DNA of 11,366 nucleotides, from NCBI GenBank assembly GCA_900546455.1, contig URCS01000059.1, forward strand, positions 1 to 11,366. Direction: 5' to 3'. How positions within the stretch are numbered: position 1 is the first letter of the stretch; every line of letters starts with the position of its first letter. The notes under the pieces were generated by a model that did not search any database, had not been told where the DNA came from, and saw nothing but the letters and a program-made list of their open reading frames with translations. Made by a program: the position numbers and the translations under genes. Below, one piece after another: positions 1 through 6,372 of the stretch. This DNA is from an uncultured Collinsella sp. GTDB taxonomy: Bacteria > Actinomycetota > Coriobacteriia > Coriobacteriales > Coriobacteriaceae.

Positions 1-1
1 C

Positions 2-100
2 AGCGGCCTGGGTCGCGGCCTCGACGCCAACGACGGCACCGGCCCGGTGGCCGCGGCGCTCATGCTGCTGCAGCAGCTGGGTGCTAGCGACGACGACTAA
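2..100 (+). CDS. C-terminal end of an unrecognised protein (partial)
   Basis: An open frame enters from the left edge and ends at a TAA at 98-100, giving 32 residues. The tail begins SGLGRGLDANDGTGPVAAAL, continues with MLLQQLGA and ends in three aspartates. Codons are GC-rich with C or G in the third position, as expected for a real gene in this genome. I do not recognise the family: the glycine-rich stretch followed by a short hydrophobic helix is not diagnostic. The stop codon is also the first bases of the structured repeat at 98-217, so that repeat is probably in the 3' UTR of this mRNA. Confidence 0.6.
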   Translation, partial: SGLGRGLDANDGTGPVAAALMLLQQLGASDDD

Positions 101-217
101 CGGGTCGACGCTGCAAACGCCCCATTTGGGCAATCTGACCCTCACTCGTCGGTCGCGTACGCAAGTACGCTTCCCTCCTCCTTCGGGCCACCTTGCCACA
201 AATGGAACGTTTTCGCT
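98..217 (+). repeat. Structured intergenic repeat, copy 1
   Basis: This 120-base element has a second copy of 121 bases at 4904-5024. Shared blocks in order are ACGGGYCGACGCTGCAAAC (99-118 region), GGCAATCTG (129-137), CACCTTGC (189-196) and GTTTTCGCT (209-217). In this copy CCATTTG (122-128) pairs with CAAATGG (199-205). AAACG (115-119) pairs with CGTTT (208-212). An inner hairpin GCGTAC-GCAA-GTACGC lies at 155-170. The second copy has different bases in the arms but keeps the pairing, so the structure is likely under selection, or the element moves as a folded unit. It lies between the stop of the partial gene and the PAP2 gene. No known riboswitch class is recognised. Confidence 0.75.
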
Positions 218-315
218 TACTTATGCTCAACCTGTAAGGGTATTTACGGGACAAAGCCATCTTCGTCTCACCCACATTGCAGGTTGACTGCCCTTCGCCC
301 GACCGAAAGGAAAGC

Positions 316-1179
316 ATGTTCGGATACATCTACAAGAAAGATGTCGCCATTATCGCGGTTGTCCTGTGCCTTTGTCTGGGCGTGGGCAGCTTCTTCGATT
401 ATCAGATCTCGAGTGCGCTGTTCAACATCGGCAGCATGTACGGTCGCTTTGTCGAGGCGGCCGGTGAGCTGCCGTTCGAGCTGACGGCGAGCATCGCGGG
501 CGTTATGCTCGTGCGCTCGGCACGCCCCGATTCCAAGGCGAGCAAGTGGCTCGCTGCGCTGGGCGTTTTGATCAACGTGGGTCTGGTCGGCTACGAGATT
601 ATCGGATCGCTGCGCGTCGGCGGCAAGCTTATTGCGTTTCAGCTGGTTCTGACGTTTGCGTTGGTTATCGCAGCCAACTTCATCGCCTACCGCCTCACGC
701 GCACGACCGAGCCCGACGAGCTTACGCGCTGGGCGTTGATGGTGCTTGCCGTGTGGGTCGCTCAGGCCATCATCCTCAACGTCATTGTTAAGCCGTTATG
801 GTCGCGCCCGCGCATGCGCGTGATCGAGGTCACGCCGGGGCTCAATTTTCAGCCGTGGTGGGTGATCGGCAACCCCGACAAGTGGGCCTATATCGCCGCC
901 GGCGTGATTAAGGACGGGTTCAAGTCGTTTGCGAGCGGACACACGGCGCATGCGGCGATTGGCCTTATGCTCGCCGGGCTTCCCGCGGCAGCCTTTAAGG
1001 AAAAACCTTCGCGTCGCCGCGTGATCTTTTGGGCGGCGGCTGTGATCGCGGCGCTCGTCGCCTTTGGGCGCATCGTGATTGGAGCGCACTTTTTGAGTGA
1101 CGTGAGCTGCGGTTTTGCCCTGGTACTGGCACTTGAGTGCCTTGCCGCGCGCATCGCCTATCCCAACGGCGTACAATAG
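316..1179 (+). CDS. PAP2-family membrane phosphatase
   Basis: The 287-residue protein is an integral membrane protein with several hydrophobic helices across its length. It carries the three-part signature of type 2 phosphatidic acid phosphatases: a K-x6-R block starting at K159 (KPLWSRPR), the SGH motif at S207-H209, and R252-x5-H258-x3-D262. In this family the two histidines and the aspartate make and break a phosphohistidine intermediate on lipid phosphates or polyprenyl diphosphates. Two positions differ from the usual signature: SGH is preceded by Ala, not Pro, and the second Pro of the first motif is Met. I chose ATG 316 because AAAGGA (306-311) sits just upstream; an in-frame ATG at 277 lacks a ribosome site. 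Substrate is unknown; undecaprenyl diphosphate or phosphatidylglycerol phosphate are options. Its neighbours give no hint. Confidence 0.82.
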   Translation: MFGYIYKKDVAIIAVVLCLCLGVGSFFDYQISSALFNIGSMYGRFVEAAGELPFELTASIAGVMLVRSARPDSKASKWLAALGVLINVGLVGYEIIGSLRVGGKLIAFQLVLTFALVIAANFIAYRLTRTTEPDELTRWALMVLAVWVAQAIILNVIVKPLWSRPRMRVIEVTPGLNFQPWWVIGNPDKWAYIAAGVIKDGFKSFASGHTAHAAIGLMLAGLPAAAFKEKPSRRRVIFWAAAVIAALVAFGRIVIGAHFLSDVSCGFALVLALECLAARIAYPNGVQ

Positions 1180-1224
1180 CCCCGTTTGAATCATCTGGCC
1201 GATACCCGGTAAGAGAGGATTGCC

Positions 1225-2250
1225 ATGCTCGCGTTTAACAACGACTATTCCCACGGTGCACATCCGGCGGTGCTGCAGGCGCTTGTCGACACCAATATGG
1301 AGCCGCAGCCCGGCTACGGTACCGATGCGCACACCGAGCGTGCCAAGCAACTTATCCGCGAGGCCTGTCAGGCCCCCGATGCCGACGTGTTTTTTCTGGT
1401 GGGCGGCACGCAGGCCAACGCGACGGTGATCGACATGTTGCTTGCGCCGTACGAGGGCGTCGTTGCTGCCGAGACCGGCCACGTCGCCTGTCACGAGGCA
1501 GGCGCCATCGAGTTTGGCGGCCACAAGGTGCTCACCATCCCCGGCTACGAGGGCAAGATGCACGCCGAGGACCTCGAGAACTATATCCAGGTGTTCTACG
1601 AAAACGAGAGCTACGAGCACACGGTGTTCCCGGGCGCCGTGTACGTGAGTCTATCGACCGAGTACGGCACGCTGTACTCCAAGGCCGAGCTCGCGGCGAT
1701 CCATGCAGTGTGCCAGAAGCGCGAGATTCCGCTGTTTGTGGATGGCGCCCGCCTGGCCTATGCGCTGGCGGCCGATGAGTGCGACATTACCCTGCCCGAG
1801 CTGGCGCAGCTGTGCGACGTGTTCTACATCGGCGGCACCAAGTGCGGCGCTCTGTGCGGCGAGGCTGTGGTGTTTTGCGGCATGCACACCCCGGCGCATC
1901 CCATTCCGCGTATTAAGCAGCACGGCGCGCTGCTTGCCAAGGGCCGCCTGACGGGTGTGCAGTTCGAGGCCCTTTTTACCGATGGCCTGTATTTTGAGAT
2001 TGGTCGCCAGGCGATTGAGACCGCTCAGGCGCTGCGTCGCGTGCTGCACGAGCGCGGCTACCAGTTCTTCTTGGAGACGCCGACCAACCAGCAGTTTGTG
2101 ATTCTGCCCAACGAGGACATGGCCCGCATTCGCGAGCATGCCTCGATCGAGTACTGGGAAAAGTACGACGATACTCACACGGTGGTGCGCTTTTGCACCA
2201 GCTGGGCCACGACGCAGGAGGATATCGACGCGTTGGCGGCTGTCCTGTAG
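1225..2250 (+). CDS. Threonine aldolase-family PLP enzyme (beta-eliminating lyase fold)
   Basis: This 341-residue protein has the usual length for low-specificity threonine aldolases, fold-type I PLP enzymes that split L-threonine or L-allo-threonine into glycine and acetaldehyde. The start MLAFNNDYSHGAHPAVLQAL fits the family's usual opening, where the same position reads FxSDxxxxxxP. GGTQAN at about residue 60 forms the cofactor phosphate site, and H86 in ETGHVACHEAG is placed to stack on the PLP ring. D173 in VDGAR should contact the pyridine nitrogen, and K206 in GGTKCG should form the Schiff base. A ribosome site AGAGAGGA lies at 1212-1219. The gene is 45 bases after the PAP2 gene and may be co-transcribed with it; it ends at a strong terminator. 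Related family members act on other beta-hydroxy amino acids, so the exact substrate is inferred. Confidence 0.85.
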   Translation: MLAFNNDYSHGAHPAVLQALVDTNMEPQPGYGTDAHTERAKQLIREACQAPDADVFFLVGGTQANATVIDMLLAPYEGVVAAETGHVACHEAGAIEFGGHKVLTIPGYEGKMHAEDLENYIQVFYENESYEHTVFPGAVYVSLSTEYGTLYSKAELAAIHAVCQKREIPLFVDGARLAYALAADECDITLPELAQLCDVFYIGGTKCGALCGEAVVFCGMHTPAHPIPRIKQHGALLAKGRLTGVQFEALFTDGLYFEIGRQAIETAQALRRVLHERGYQFFLETPTNQQFVILPNEDMARIREHASIEYWEKYDDTHTVVRFCTSWATTQEDIDALAAVL

Positions 2251-2268
2251 CCTGATGTAATGACAAGG

Positions 2269-2312
2269 GGCCGCCCTGCGCCTGAGCTTGGCGCAGGGCG
2301 GCCTTTGCTTTT
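2269..2312 (+). terminator. Rho-independent terminator after the aldolase gene
   Basis: A perfect 14-bp GC-rich stem has left arm 2269-2282 (GGCCGCCCTGCGCC), a 7-base loop, and right arm 2290-2303. TTTGCTTTT follows at 2304-2312. It lies 18 bases after the aldolase stop and just before the GNAT ribosome site. Confidence 0.95.
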
Positions 2313-2327
2313 GGGGAGAAGGGTTGT

Positions 2328-2909
2328 ATGACCGAGATGTCCGAGCCGACGATTCGCCTGGCGACGCCCGATGATGCGCCGGCGTTGCTTGCCATCTATG
2401 AGCCGTATGTGCGCCAGACGGCGATTACCTGCGAATACGAGGTGCCGAGCGTTGAGGAGTTCGCTGGGCGCATCGAGCGTACGCTCAAGCGCTATCCATA
2501 TTTGGTGATGGAGTTGGACGGGCGTCCGGTAGGCTATGCCTACGTGAGTTCGCTTAACAGCCGCGAGGCGTACGACTGGTCGGTCGAGACATCGATCTAC
2601 CTGGCGCGCGATGTGCGCCACGGCGGGCTGGGCCGCAAGCTGCACGACGCGCTCAAGCAATGTCTGATCGCGATGGGCATCACCAACATGTGCGCGCTCA
2701 TTGCCGTGCCGCACGACAAGGACGACGAGTACCTGACGCACAACAGCCAGGATTTCCATGCCCATATGGGATATCGCCTGGTGGGCGCCTTCGACCGCTG
2801 CGCCCAAAAGTTCGGCCGCTGGTACGACATGTGCTGGATGGAGCTGGTCCTGGCCGAGCGCGTCCCTAACCAACCTAAGCCAACCTGGTTCCCCGACCTC
2901 CTCGCCTAA
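2328..2909 (+). CDS. GNAT acetyltransferase, phosphinothricin acetyltransferase-like
   Basis: The 193-residue protein is a single GNAT domain, which moves an acetyl group from acetyl-CoA to an amine. The opening TIRLATPDDAPALLAIYEPY, the central SVETSIYL strand, and the late FGRWYDMCWMEL strand match the PAT/MddA (YncA) branch. That branch acetylates phosphinothricin, methionine sulfoximine or related amino acids. The acetyl-CoA pyrophosphate loop R-x-x-G-x-G is at R97 to G102 (RHGGLG). GGGGAGAAGGG (2313-2323) precedes ATG 2328; a second in-frame ATG at 2337 is possible. A C-terminal tail of about 15 residues rich in Pro and Trp extends beyond the core. The gene stands alone between two terminators. 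The true substrate is unknown. Confidence 0.85.
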   Translation: MTEMSEPTIRLATPDDAPALLAIYEPYVRQTAITCEYEVPSVEEFAGRIERTLKRYPYLVMELDGRPVGYAYVSSLNSREAYDWSVETSIYLARDVRHGGLGRKLHDALKQCLIAMGITNMCALIAVPHDKDDEYLTHNSQDFHAHMGYRLVGAFDRCAQKFGRWYDMCWMELVLAERVPNQPKPTWFPDLLA

Positions 2910-2948
2910 AACCACCACAAAGGTGCCTGTCCCCTTTGTGGTGGTTTT
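2908..2948. terminator. Bidirectional terminator carrying a CCTGTCC core
   Basis: A perfect 16-bp inverted repeat (2908-2923 with 2933-2948) encloses a 9-base loop, TGCCTGTCC. The left arm starts with AAAA and the right arm ends with TTTT, so it can stop transcripts from both directions. It sits between the convergent GNAT and GntR genes. The left arm overlaps the GNAT stop codon. The loop is one of several CCTGTCCC-type cores in this window, so it may be a dispersed palindrome taken over as a terminator. Confidence 0.9.
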
Positions 2949-2956
2949 GGTGTTGG

Positions 2957-3679
2957 TTAGCCGATGGGCTCGGTGTATTTGGCGCGGTCGGTGCGCTGGA
3001 TGCGCTTGGAGACGTGGAGCGGGCGGCCGTCGGTGTCGTAGACGTAGTCGGTGATCAGGATTAGTGCCTGCCCGCGCTCGACGTTGAGCAAAAACGCCTC
3101 GTTTTGCGAGGCGTAGCACACCTCAAAGGTCTTATGCCCCTGTGCCGGCGCGCGATGGAATTCTTGGCGCAGCGTCGCGTAGAGCGAACCGTTGATATCG
3201 CGATCGATGAGCGTCTCGAAGCTTGGCGGCAGGTAGGTGGTCTCCAGGCACAGCGGCACGTCGTCCAGGTAGCGCAGACGGACAAGTTTGACGAGCTTGC
3301 TGCCCACGGCGGCGTCAAAGAACTTAGCTATGCTGCCGGCCGCCTTGGCAAAGCCCGAGTCCACGGTGCGCGTGGTGGGCTTCATGCCCTGACCTTCGAC
3401 CTGCTTGGTATAGCTCGAAAACACTAGGTTGTTCTCGTGGAGCGCGGGCGTGTCTGCCACAAAGGCGCCACGCCCGCGCTCGGTGCGCACCAGGCCCTCA
3501 TCAACGAGAACCTTAAGGGCGTGGCGCACGGTGCTGCGCGACAGCCCCGATTCGTCCATGAGTTCCATCTCGGACGGCAGCTTGTCTCCGCGTGCGTAGA
3601 TGCCGGCGGCGATGCGGTCACGCAACATGCCCGCCAAGCGCTCGTATTGGTTCAGTTTCTTTTTAGACGAAGCGTTCAT
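2957..3679 (-). CDS. GntR/HutC-family transcriptional regulator
   Basis: The 240-residue protein has an N-terminal winged helix-turn-helix at about residues 10-78. Its GntR hallmarks are LPSE (34-37), the recognition helix SRSTVRHAL (47-55) and the wing GRG (69-71). The C-terminal two thirds form a UTRA effector domain of the HutC subfamily, which usually binds a sugar phosphate or small metabolite. The gene is divergent from the first deglycase gene. The gap between them holds repeated TTGTATG half-sites, so I infer that it represses that gene and itself, and is released by an Amadori product or its 6-phosphate. Direct control of the PTS operon is less clear, since TTGTATG was not seen there. 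FrlR of Bacillus is a precedent for a HutC-type regulator at a fructosamine locus. Confidence 0.88.
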   Translation of the reverse strand: MNASSKKKLNQYERLAGMLRDRIAAGIYARGDKLPSEMELMDESGLSRSTVRHALKVLVDEGLVRTERGRGAFVADTPALHENNLVFSSYTKQVEGQGMKPTTRTVDSGFAKAAGSIAKFFDAAVGSKLVKLVRLRYLDDVPLCLETTYLPPSFETLIDRDINGSLYATLRQEFHRAPAQGHKTFEVCYASQNEAFLLNVERGQALILITDYVYDTDGRPLHVSKRIQRTDRAKYTEPIG

Positions 3680-3696
3680 GTGATCAACCTGTATCC

Positions 3697-3708
3697 AACT
3701 TGTATGCC
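3697..3708 (+). promoter_or_regulatory. Putative GntR operator half-site, copy 1
   Basis: AACTTGTATGCC recurs exactly at 3836-3847, near the other gene of the divergent pair. This copy lies between the putative GntR -10 box and the GntR start codon. HutC regulators usually bind AT-rich sites with a GT/AC dyad, so the sequence is plausible, but binding is inferred. Confidence 0.55.
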
Positions 3709-3736
3709 TATCTAAGCAAGCATGTATTCAATACAA
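3709..3736 (-). promoter_or_regulatory. Putative promoter of the GntR gene
   Basis: On the minus strand TTGTAT (plus-strand ATACAA, 3731-3736) and TAGATA (plus-strand TATCTA, 3709-3714) are 16 bases apart, resembling -35 and -10 boxes. The -35 box overlaps the palindrome at 3723-3735, which would allow autorepression. The match is moderate. Confidence 0.4.
3723..3735. promoter_or_regulatory. Perfect 13-base palindrome, possible operator
   Basis: TGTATTCAATACA is symmetric about C3729 and contains GTAT/ATAC half-sites related to the TTGTATG repeats nearby. Its size and symmetry fit a dimeric GntR regulator. Confidence 0.5.
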
Positions 3737-3800
3737 CAACAAAACCGCTGGTAGCCAGTTGTCGAAAACCGCATCAGCAAAATATCTAAGACAAATATAG

Positions 3801-3807
3801 CATACAA
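3801..3807 (-). promoter_or_regulatory. Putative GntR half-site in reverse orientation
   Basis: CATACAA is the reverse complement of TTGTATG and faces the copy at 3836-3847. Together they could bracket the promoter of the first deglycase gene. A weak -35/-10 pair, TTGTCG (3759-3764) and TATCTA (3783-3788), lies just upstream; I give that promoter low weight. Confidence 0.4.
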
Positions 3808-3835
3808 CTAGTCGACATAACCAAAACATGTATGT

Positions 3836-3847
3836 AACTTGTATGCC
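3836..3847 (+). promoter_or_regulatory. Putative GntR operator half-site, copy 2
   Basis: This is an exact second copy of AACTTGTATGCC, 37 bases before the start codon of the first deglycase gene. A related ATGTATGT lies just upstream at 3828-3835. A repressor bound here would block transcription of the deglycase gene. Confidence 0.55.
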
Positions 3848-3884
3848 ATCGAGAGCATCAAACGAGAAGAAAGGCTGATGCACG

Positions 3885-4877
3885 ATGACTACTCAGGAAC
3901 AGGTTAAGGATGTCGTCTCCCAGGTTTTGGCTGACAAGGCAGACAAGGGCGGCATCAAGCGCGTCGTGTGGATTGGCGCTGGCGGATCCAACGGCGGCAA
4001 CTATCCTGCCCAGTACTTTATGGAGCACGAGGCCACGCAGGTCGTGAGCTCCAGCTACACCAGCAACGAGTTCGTGCACGCCACCCCGGCCTACGTCAAC
4101 GAGAACACCCTGGCCGTCGTCGTGTCCATGCGCGGCACCAAGGAGACCATCGTTGCCGCCCAGGTCGCCAAGGACCACGGCGCCAGCACCATCGCCATCT
4201 ATGTTGACGAGTCCGGCCTTACCGAGGTCTGCGACTACAAGATCCAGTACGACAGCCTGGCCGTCGACGAGTCCTGCATGGGTCGCACCAACTCCGCCGT
4301 CGTGACCATGATCGCCATGGAGCTCACGCAGCAGACCGAGGGCTATGCCGAGTACGAGACCGCTATGGCCGCGTTTGACTTGGTCGACCCCATCTATCGC
4401 AAGGCCGTCGAGTACACCCGTCCGCTCGCTGCCAAGTGGGCCGAGCAGAACGCCGACAAGCCCTGCATCAACGTCATGGCCCAGGGCCCGCTCTTTGGTG
4501 CCGCCTACGTCTTTAGCATCTGCAACGTGCAGGAGATGCTGCAGATCGACTCTTGCACCATCAACACCTGCGATTTCTTCCATGGCCCCTTCGAGATCCT
4601 GGACAAGCGCACCTCGCTGTTCCAGCTCATCAGCGTCGGCCGCAGCCGCTGCAACGACGAGCGCGGCATCCGCTTCGTCAACCAGTACGGTGGCGAGCGC
4701 GTCTATCAGCTCGACGCCAAGGAGCTCGGCCTCAACGACATCAAGGACAGCGTGAGCGAGTACTTCAACCACCTGATCTTTGCCCCGATCCTCAACAACG
4801 TCTACATGCGTGCGCTTTCCGCCGTCACCCACAAGGACTACATGACGCGCCGCTACATGTGGAAGCTGGACTACTAA
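3885..4877 (+). CDS. SIS-domain sugar-amine 6-phosphate deglycase, FrlB/GfrF-like (paralogue 1)
   Basis: The 330-residue protein has two SIS (phosphosugar isomerase) domains, like the isomerase half of GlmS but without its glutaminase domain. That length and layout fit FrlB and Gfr deglycases, which hydrolyse fructoselysine 6-phosphate to glucose 6-phosphate and lysine. Visible features are WIGAGGSNGGNY (29-40) in the first phosphosugar loop, QQTEGY at the inter-domain helix, FFHGPFEILD with H233 and E237, and the C-terminal RRYMWKLDY. E. coli FrlB has the equivalent FRHGPLEIVE and a tail with ERRY. In the relative FraB a Glu and a His act as general base and acid, so the HGPFE glutamate is a candidate here. 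The start at ATG 3885 follows GAAGAAAGG; an out-of-frame ATG lies at 3878. It is the first gene right of the GntR operators. Codons are strongly biased (AAG, AAC, GTC), suggesting high expression. Exact substrate is unproven. Confidence 0.82.
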   Translation: MTTQEQVKDVVSQVLADKADKGGIKRVVWIGAGGSNGGNYPAQYFMEHEATQVVSSSYTSNEFVHATPAYVNENTLAVVVSMRGTKETIVAAQVAKDHGASTIAIYVDESGLTEVCDYKIQYDSLAVDESCMGRTNSAVVTMIAMELTQQTEGYAEYETAMAAFDLVDPIYRKAVEYTRPLAAKWAEQNADKPCINVMAQGPLFGAAYVFSICNVQEMLQIDSCTINTCDFFHGPFEILDKRTSLFQLISVGRSRCNDERGIRFVNQYGGERVYQLDAKELGLNDIKDSVSEYFNHLIFAPILNNVYMRALSAVTHKDYMTRRYMWKLDY

Positions 4878-4879
4878 GA

Positions 4880-4907
4880 GTTACGCGGTTTTACCAAACC
4901 GCGTAAC
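4880..4907 (+). other. Perfect 12-bp hairpin right after the deglycase stop
   Basis: GTTACGCGGTTT (4880-4891) pairs with AAACCGCGTAAC (4896-4907) around a TACC loop, two bases after the stop codon. No T-tract follows. Instead the right arm runs into the structured repeat at 4904. It may protect the mRNA 3' end or be a weak terminator. Confidence 0.7.
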
Positions 4908-5024
4908 GGGCCGACGCTGCAAACCCGCCTGAGCGGCAATCTGCCTTTCAGCTTCAGCGGCATGACCAGAAGGTCAATGCCGCTTCGCTTCAAGGCACCT
5001 TGCTCGCTCAGGTGGGTTTTCGCT
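4904..5024 (+). repeat. Structured intergenic repeat, copy 2
   Basis: This copy has the same block order as 98-217: ACGGGCCGACGCTGCAAAC (ending 4924), GGCAATCTG (4935-4943), CACCTTGC (4996-5003) and GTTTTCGCT (5016-5024). Here 4921-4934 pairs with 5006-5019 over 14 bases, with one G-U pair. GCCTT pairs with AAGGC inside that. A distal hairpin, 4956-4967 with 4972-4984, has an AGAA loop and one bulged A. The arms differ in sequence from copy 1 yet remain complementary. It lies in the 3' region of the first deglycase transcript. An RNA element and a transposon-mobilised repeat are both possible. Confidence 0.78.
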
Positions 5025-5070
5025 GGCGTTGCCAAAGCATCGGCGTCGCCTTGGTCCAGATGTGGCATTT

Positions 5071-5156
5071 GGGGACAGTCCTAGTCGTTGGGGACGTTCT
5101 TAAACGACTAGTCATTCAGGAACGTCCCCAACGACTAGTCATTTAAGTGCGTCCCC
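5071..5156. repeat. Nested GGGGAC/ACTAGTC repeat cluster
   Basis: A perfect 19-bp inverted repeat (5081-5099 with 5120-5138) includes GGGGAC/GTCCCC. Overlapping it, AACGACTAGTCATT occurs as a direct repeat at 5103-5116 and 5130-5143, with a 27-base period. Outer GGGGACAGTCC (5071-5081) and GTCCCC (5151-5156) bracket the cluster. A further direct repeat CCCAATGAGT follows at 5154-5163 and 5165-5174. No coding frame is visible. The GGGACAGTCC core links it to the palindromes at 2908, 9228 and 10444. Confidence 0.7.
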
Positions 5157-5179
5157 AATGAGTACCCAATGAGTGTGTG

Positions 5180-5214
5180 GGCGAGCGGATTTTCCCGCTC
5201 GCCGATTTGTGTCT
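5180..5214 (+). terminator. Probable terminator before the EamA gene
   Basis: GGCGAGCGG (5180-5188) pairs with CCGCTCGCC (5195-5203) around ATTTTC. GATTTGTGTCT follows, a modest T-rich run. It would insulate the EamA promoter from upstream transcription. With the features above it accounts for most of the 404-base gap 4878-5281. Confidence 0.65.
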
Positions 5215-5225
5215 TGAAAAATGTA

Positions 5226-5241
5226 TATAACGACTATAACG
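5226..5241 (+). promoter_or_regulatory. Motif shared with the PTS operon leader, copy 1
   Basis: TATAACGACTATAACG matches 14 of 16 bases of the sequence at 6516-6531. Internally it is a direct repeat of TATAACG with a 2-base spacer. TTGAAA (5214-5219) lies upstream at 15 bases from the second TATAAC, so promoter and regulator site may overlap. Confidence 0.5.
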
Positions 5242-5269
5242 TAGTGTGAAACATATTGGAAACAATACC

Positions 5270-5276
5270 GAGGAGG
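5270..5276 (+). promoter_or_regulatory. Ribosome site deciding a TTG start
   Basis: GAGGAGG lies 5 bases before TTG 5282 and inside the longer open frame that begins with GTG 5246. It therefore favours TTG 5282 as the start of the EamA gene. Confidence 0.75.
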
Positions 5277-5281
5277 CTGCG

Positions 5282-6364
5282 TTGAAGAAAAGCAATCTGG
5301 GCTATGTGCTGGTGCTGGTCGCCGCGCTTATGTGGGGCAGCATCGGAATCTTTGTAAACGGCATCTCGGCCATGGGCGTTTCATCCCAGAGCATGGCTGC
5401 CTTTCGCTTGTTGGTCGGAGCGCTTATCTTGGCACCGGTCCTGATGTTTATGGGCTGCCGTCCGGGTGAGGGGTCTACCGTGGCTCAGGGTCCGCTGGCC
5501 CTGTTCAAGGCAAGCCCCAAAGAGCTCGTCCCCTGCGCGCTTGTCGGTATCGTCGGTCTGGCCGCCGCCAACACCTGCTATTACGAGTGCATGGGCGAGG
5601 TCGGCATGTCCACGGCCTCGGTGCTGCTTTACACCTCGCCGGTGTTTGGTGTCATGCTCGGCCGCGTACTTTATCGCGAGGACGTGACCCCCAACAAGCT
5701 CGTTGCCATTGTCTTTAACATCGTTGGCTGCGTGCTTGCAGTGACCAATGGCGACCTTTCCGGTTTCCATTTTTCGGTTTGGGGCGTCACGTCGGGCGTG
5801 ATTGCAGGCCTTTGTGGTGCGTCGCTCGCGGTGTTTAGCCGGATAGCAACCAAGACGGTCCACCCGCTGGCTGTCACGTTTTGGGGCTTTGTTTTTGGCG
5901 GTGCGGTTATGGCGGCTATCGCGGCTCCGTGGCCGGATGTCGCCGCGGCAATGTCGCCACAGCTGCTGCTGCTGTTCCTTGGCTTTGGACTCATCCCCAC
6001 AGCTGTGGCCTACATCTTATATATGCAGGGTCTGTCCATGGGGCTCGAGACATCGAAAGTTCCCGTCGTAATGTCATTCGAGACGGTCGTCACCGTACTG
6101 TTGGGCATTGGTGTCTACGCCGAGCCCGCCGGCGCGATCAAGGTCCTGGGCATCGTGCTGGTGCTCGCGTCCATCCTGATCATGAACACCGATTTCTCCA
6201 AGCTGCGCAACAGCGTGTTTGTCGGTCATGTTGTTGAGAGCATGACCTTTAAGCCCAACGCGTGGTGGACGGAGAAATCGCAGGACATGGATCTGTTTAA
6301 GGAGCGCACCGGCATCGCGCTGGAGCCCACCGTGCAGGAAAGCCCCTGGTACTTTGTGCGATAG
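5282..6364 (+). CDS. DMT-superfamily EamA transporter
   Basis: The 360-residue protein has the ten-helix pattern of drug/metabolite transporters, made of two EamA repeats. Hallmarks include the opening LGYVLVLVAALMWGSIGIFV, helix 4 with TASVLLYTSPVFGVMLGRVL, and the second-repeat end helices around VPVVMSFETVVTVLLGIGVY. DMT proteins of this type usually move amino acids or small metabolites across the inner membrane, often outward. About 55 residues after the last helix form a soluble tail containing KPNAWWTEKSQDMDLF, which is longer than usual for the family. I chose TTG 5282 because of the GAGGAGG just before it. It lies between the first deglycase gene and the PTS operon and shares an upstream motif with the latter. 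Inference: it may export lysine or another amine released by the deglycases. Its codon use is less biased than that of the PTS genes. Confidence 0.85.
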   Translation: MKKSNLGYVLVLVAALMWGSIGIFVNGISAMGVSSQSMAAFRLLVGALILAPVLMFMGCRPGEGSTVAQGPLALFKASPKELVPCALVGIVGLAAANTCYYECMGEVGMSTASVLLYTSPVFGVMLGRVLYREDVTPNKLVAIVFNIVGCVLAVTNGDLSGFHFSVWGVTSGVIAGLCGASLAVFSRIATKTVHPLAVTFWGFVFGGAVMAAIAAPWPDVAAAMSPQLLLLFLGFGLIPTAVAYILYMQGLSMGLETSKVPVVMSFETVVTVLLGIGVYAEPAGAIKVLGIVLVLASILIMNTDFSKLRNSVFVGHVVESMTFKPNAWWTEKSQDMDLFKERTGIALEPTVQESPWYFVR

Positions 6365-6372
6365 AGGATTGC

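Noticed and set aside
796..1620. Long minus-strand open frame across the PAP2 and aldolase genes
   Set aside because: It is antisense to two well-supported families and has no recognisable domain; such frames are common opposite high-GC genes. The same holds for 7472-8386 and 9076-10290.
3885..4877. Glucosamine 6-phosphate synthase (GlmS) for the SIS proteins
   Set aside because: The N-terminal glutaminase domain with its catalytic cysteine is missing; the length of about 330 residues and the RRY tail fit FrlB-type deglycases better.
4904..5024. Riboswitch controlling the EamA gene
   Set aside because: It is more than 250 bases upstream of the EamA start with a terminator between, and its twin at 98-217 precedes an unrelated gene. 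A 3'-UTR or mobile element fits better.
5071..5174. CRISPR array
   Set aside because: There are only two direct copies, the spacing is short, the repeats are nested with inverted copies, and no cas gene is near.
5246..5281. GTG 5246 as the start of the EamA gene
   Set aside because: No ribosome site precedes it. GAGGAGG at 5270-5276 points to TTG 5282, which also gives a start right before the first helix.
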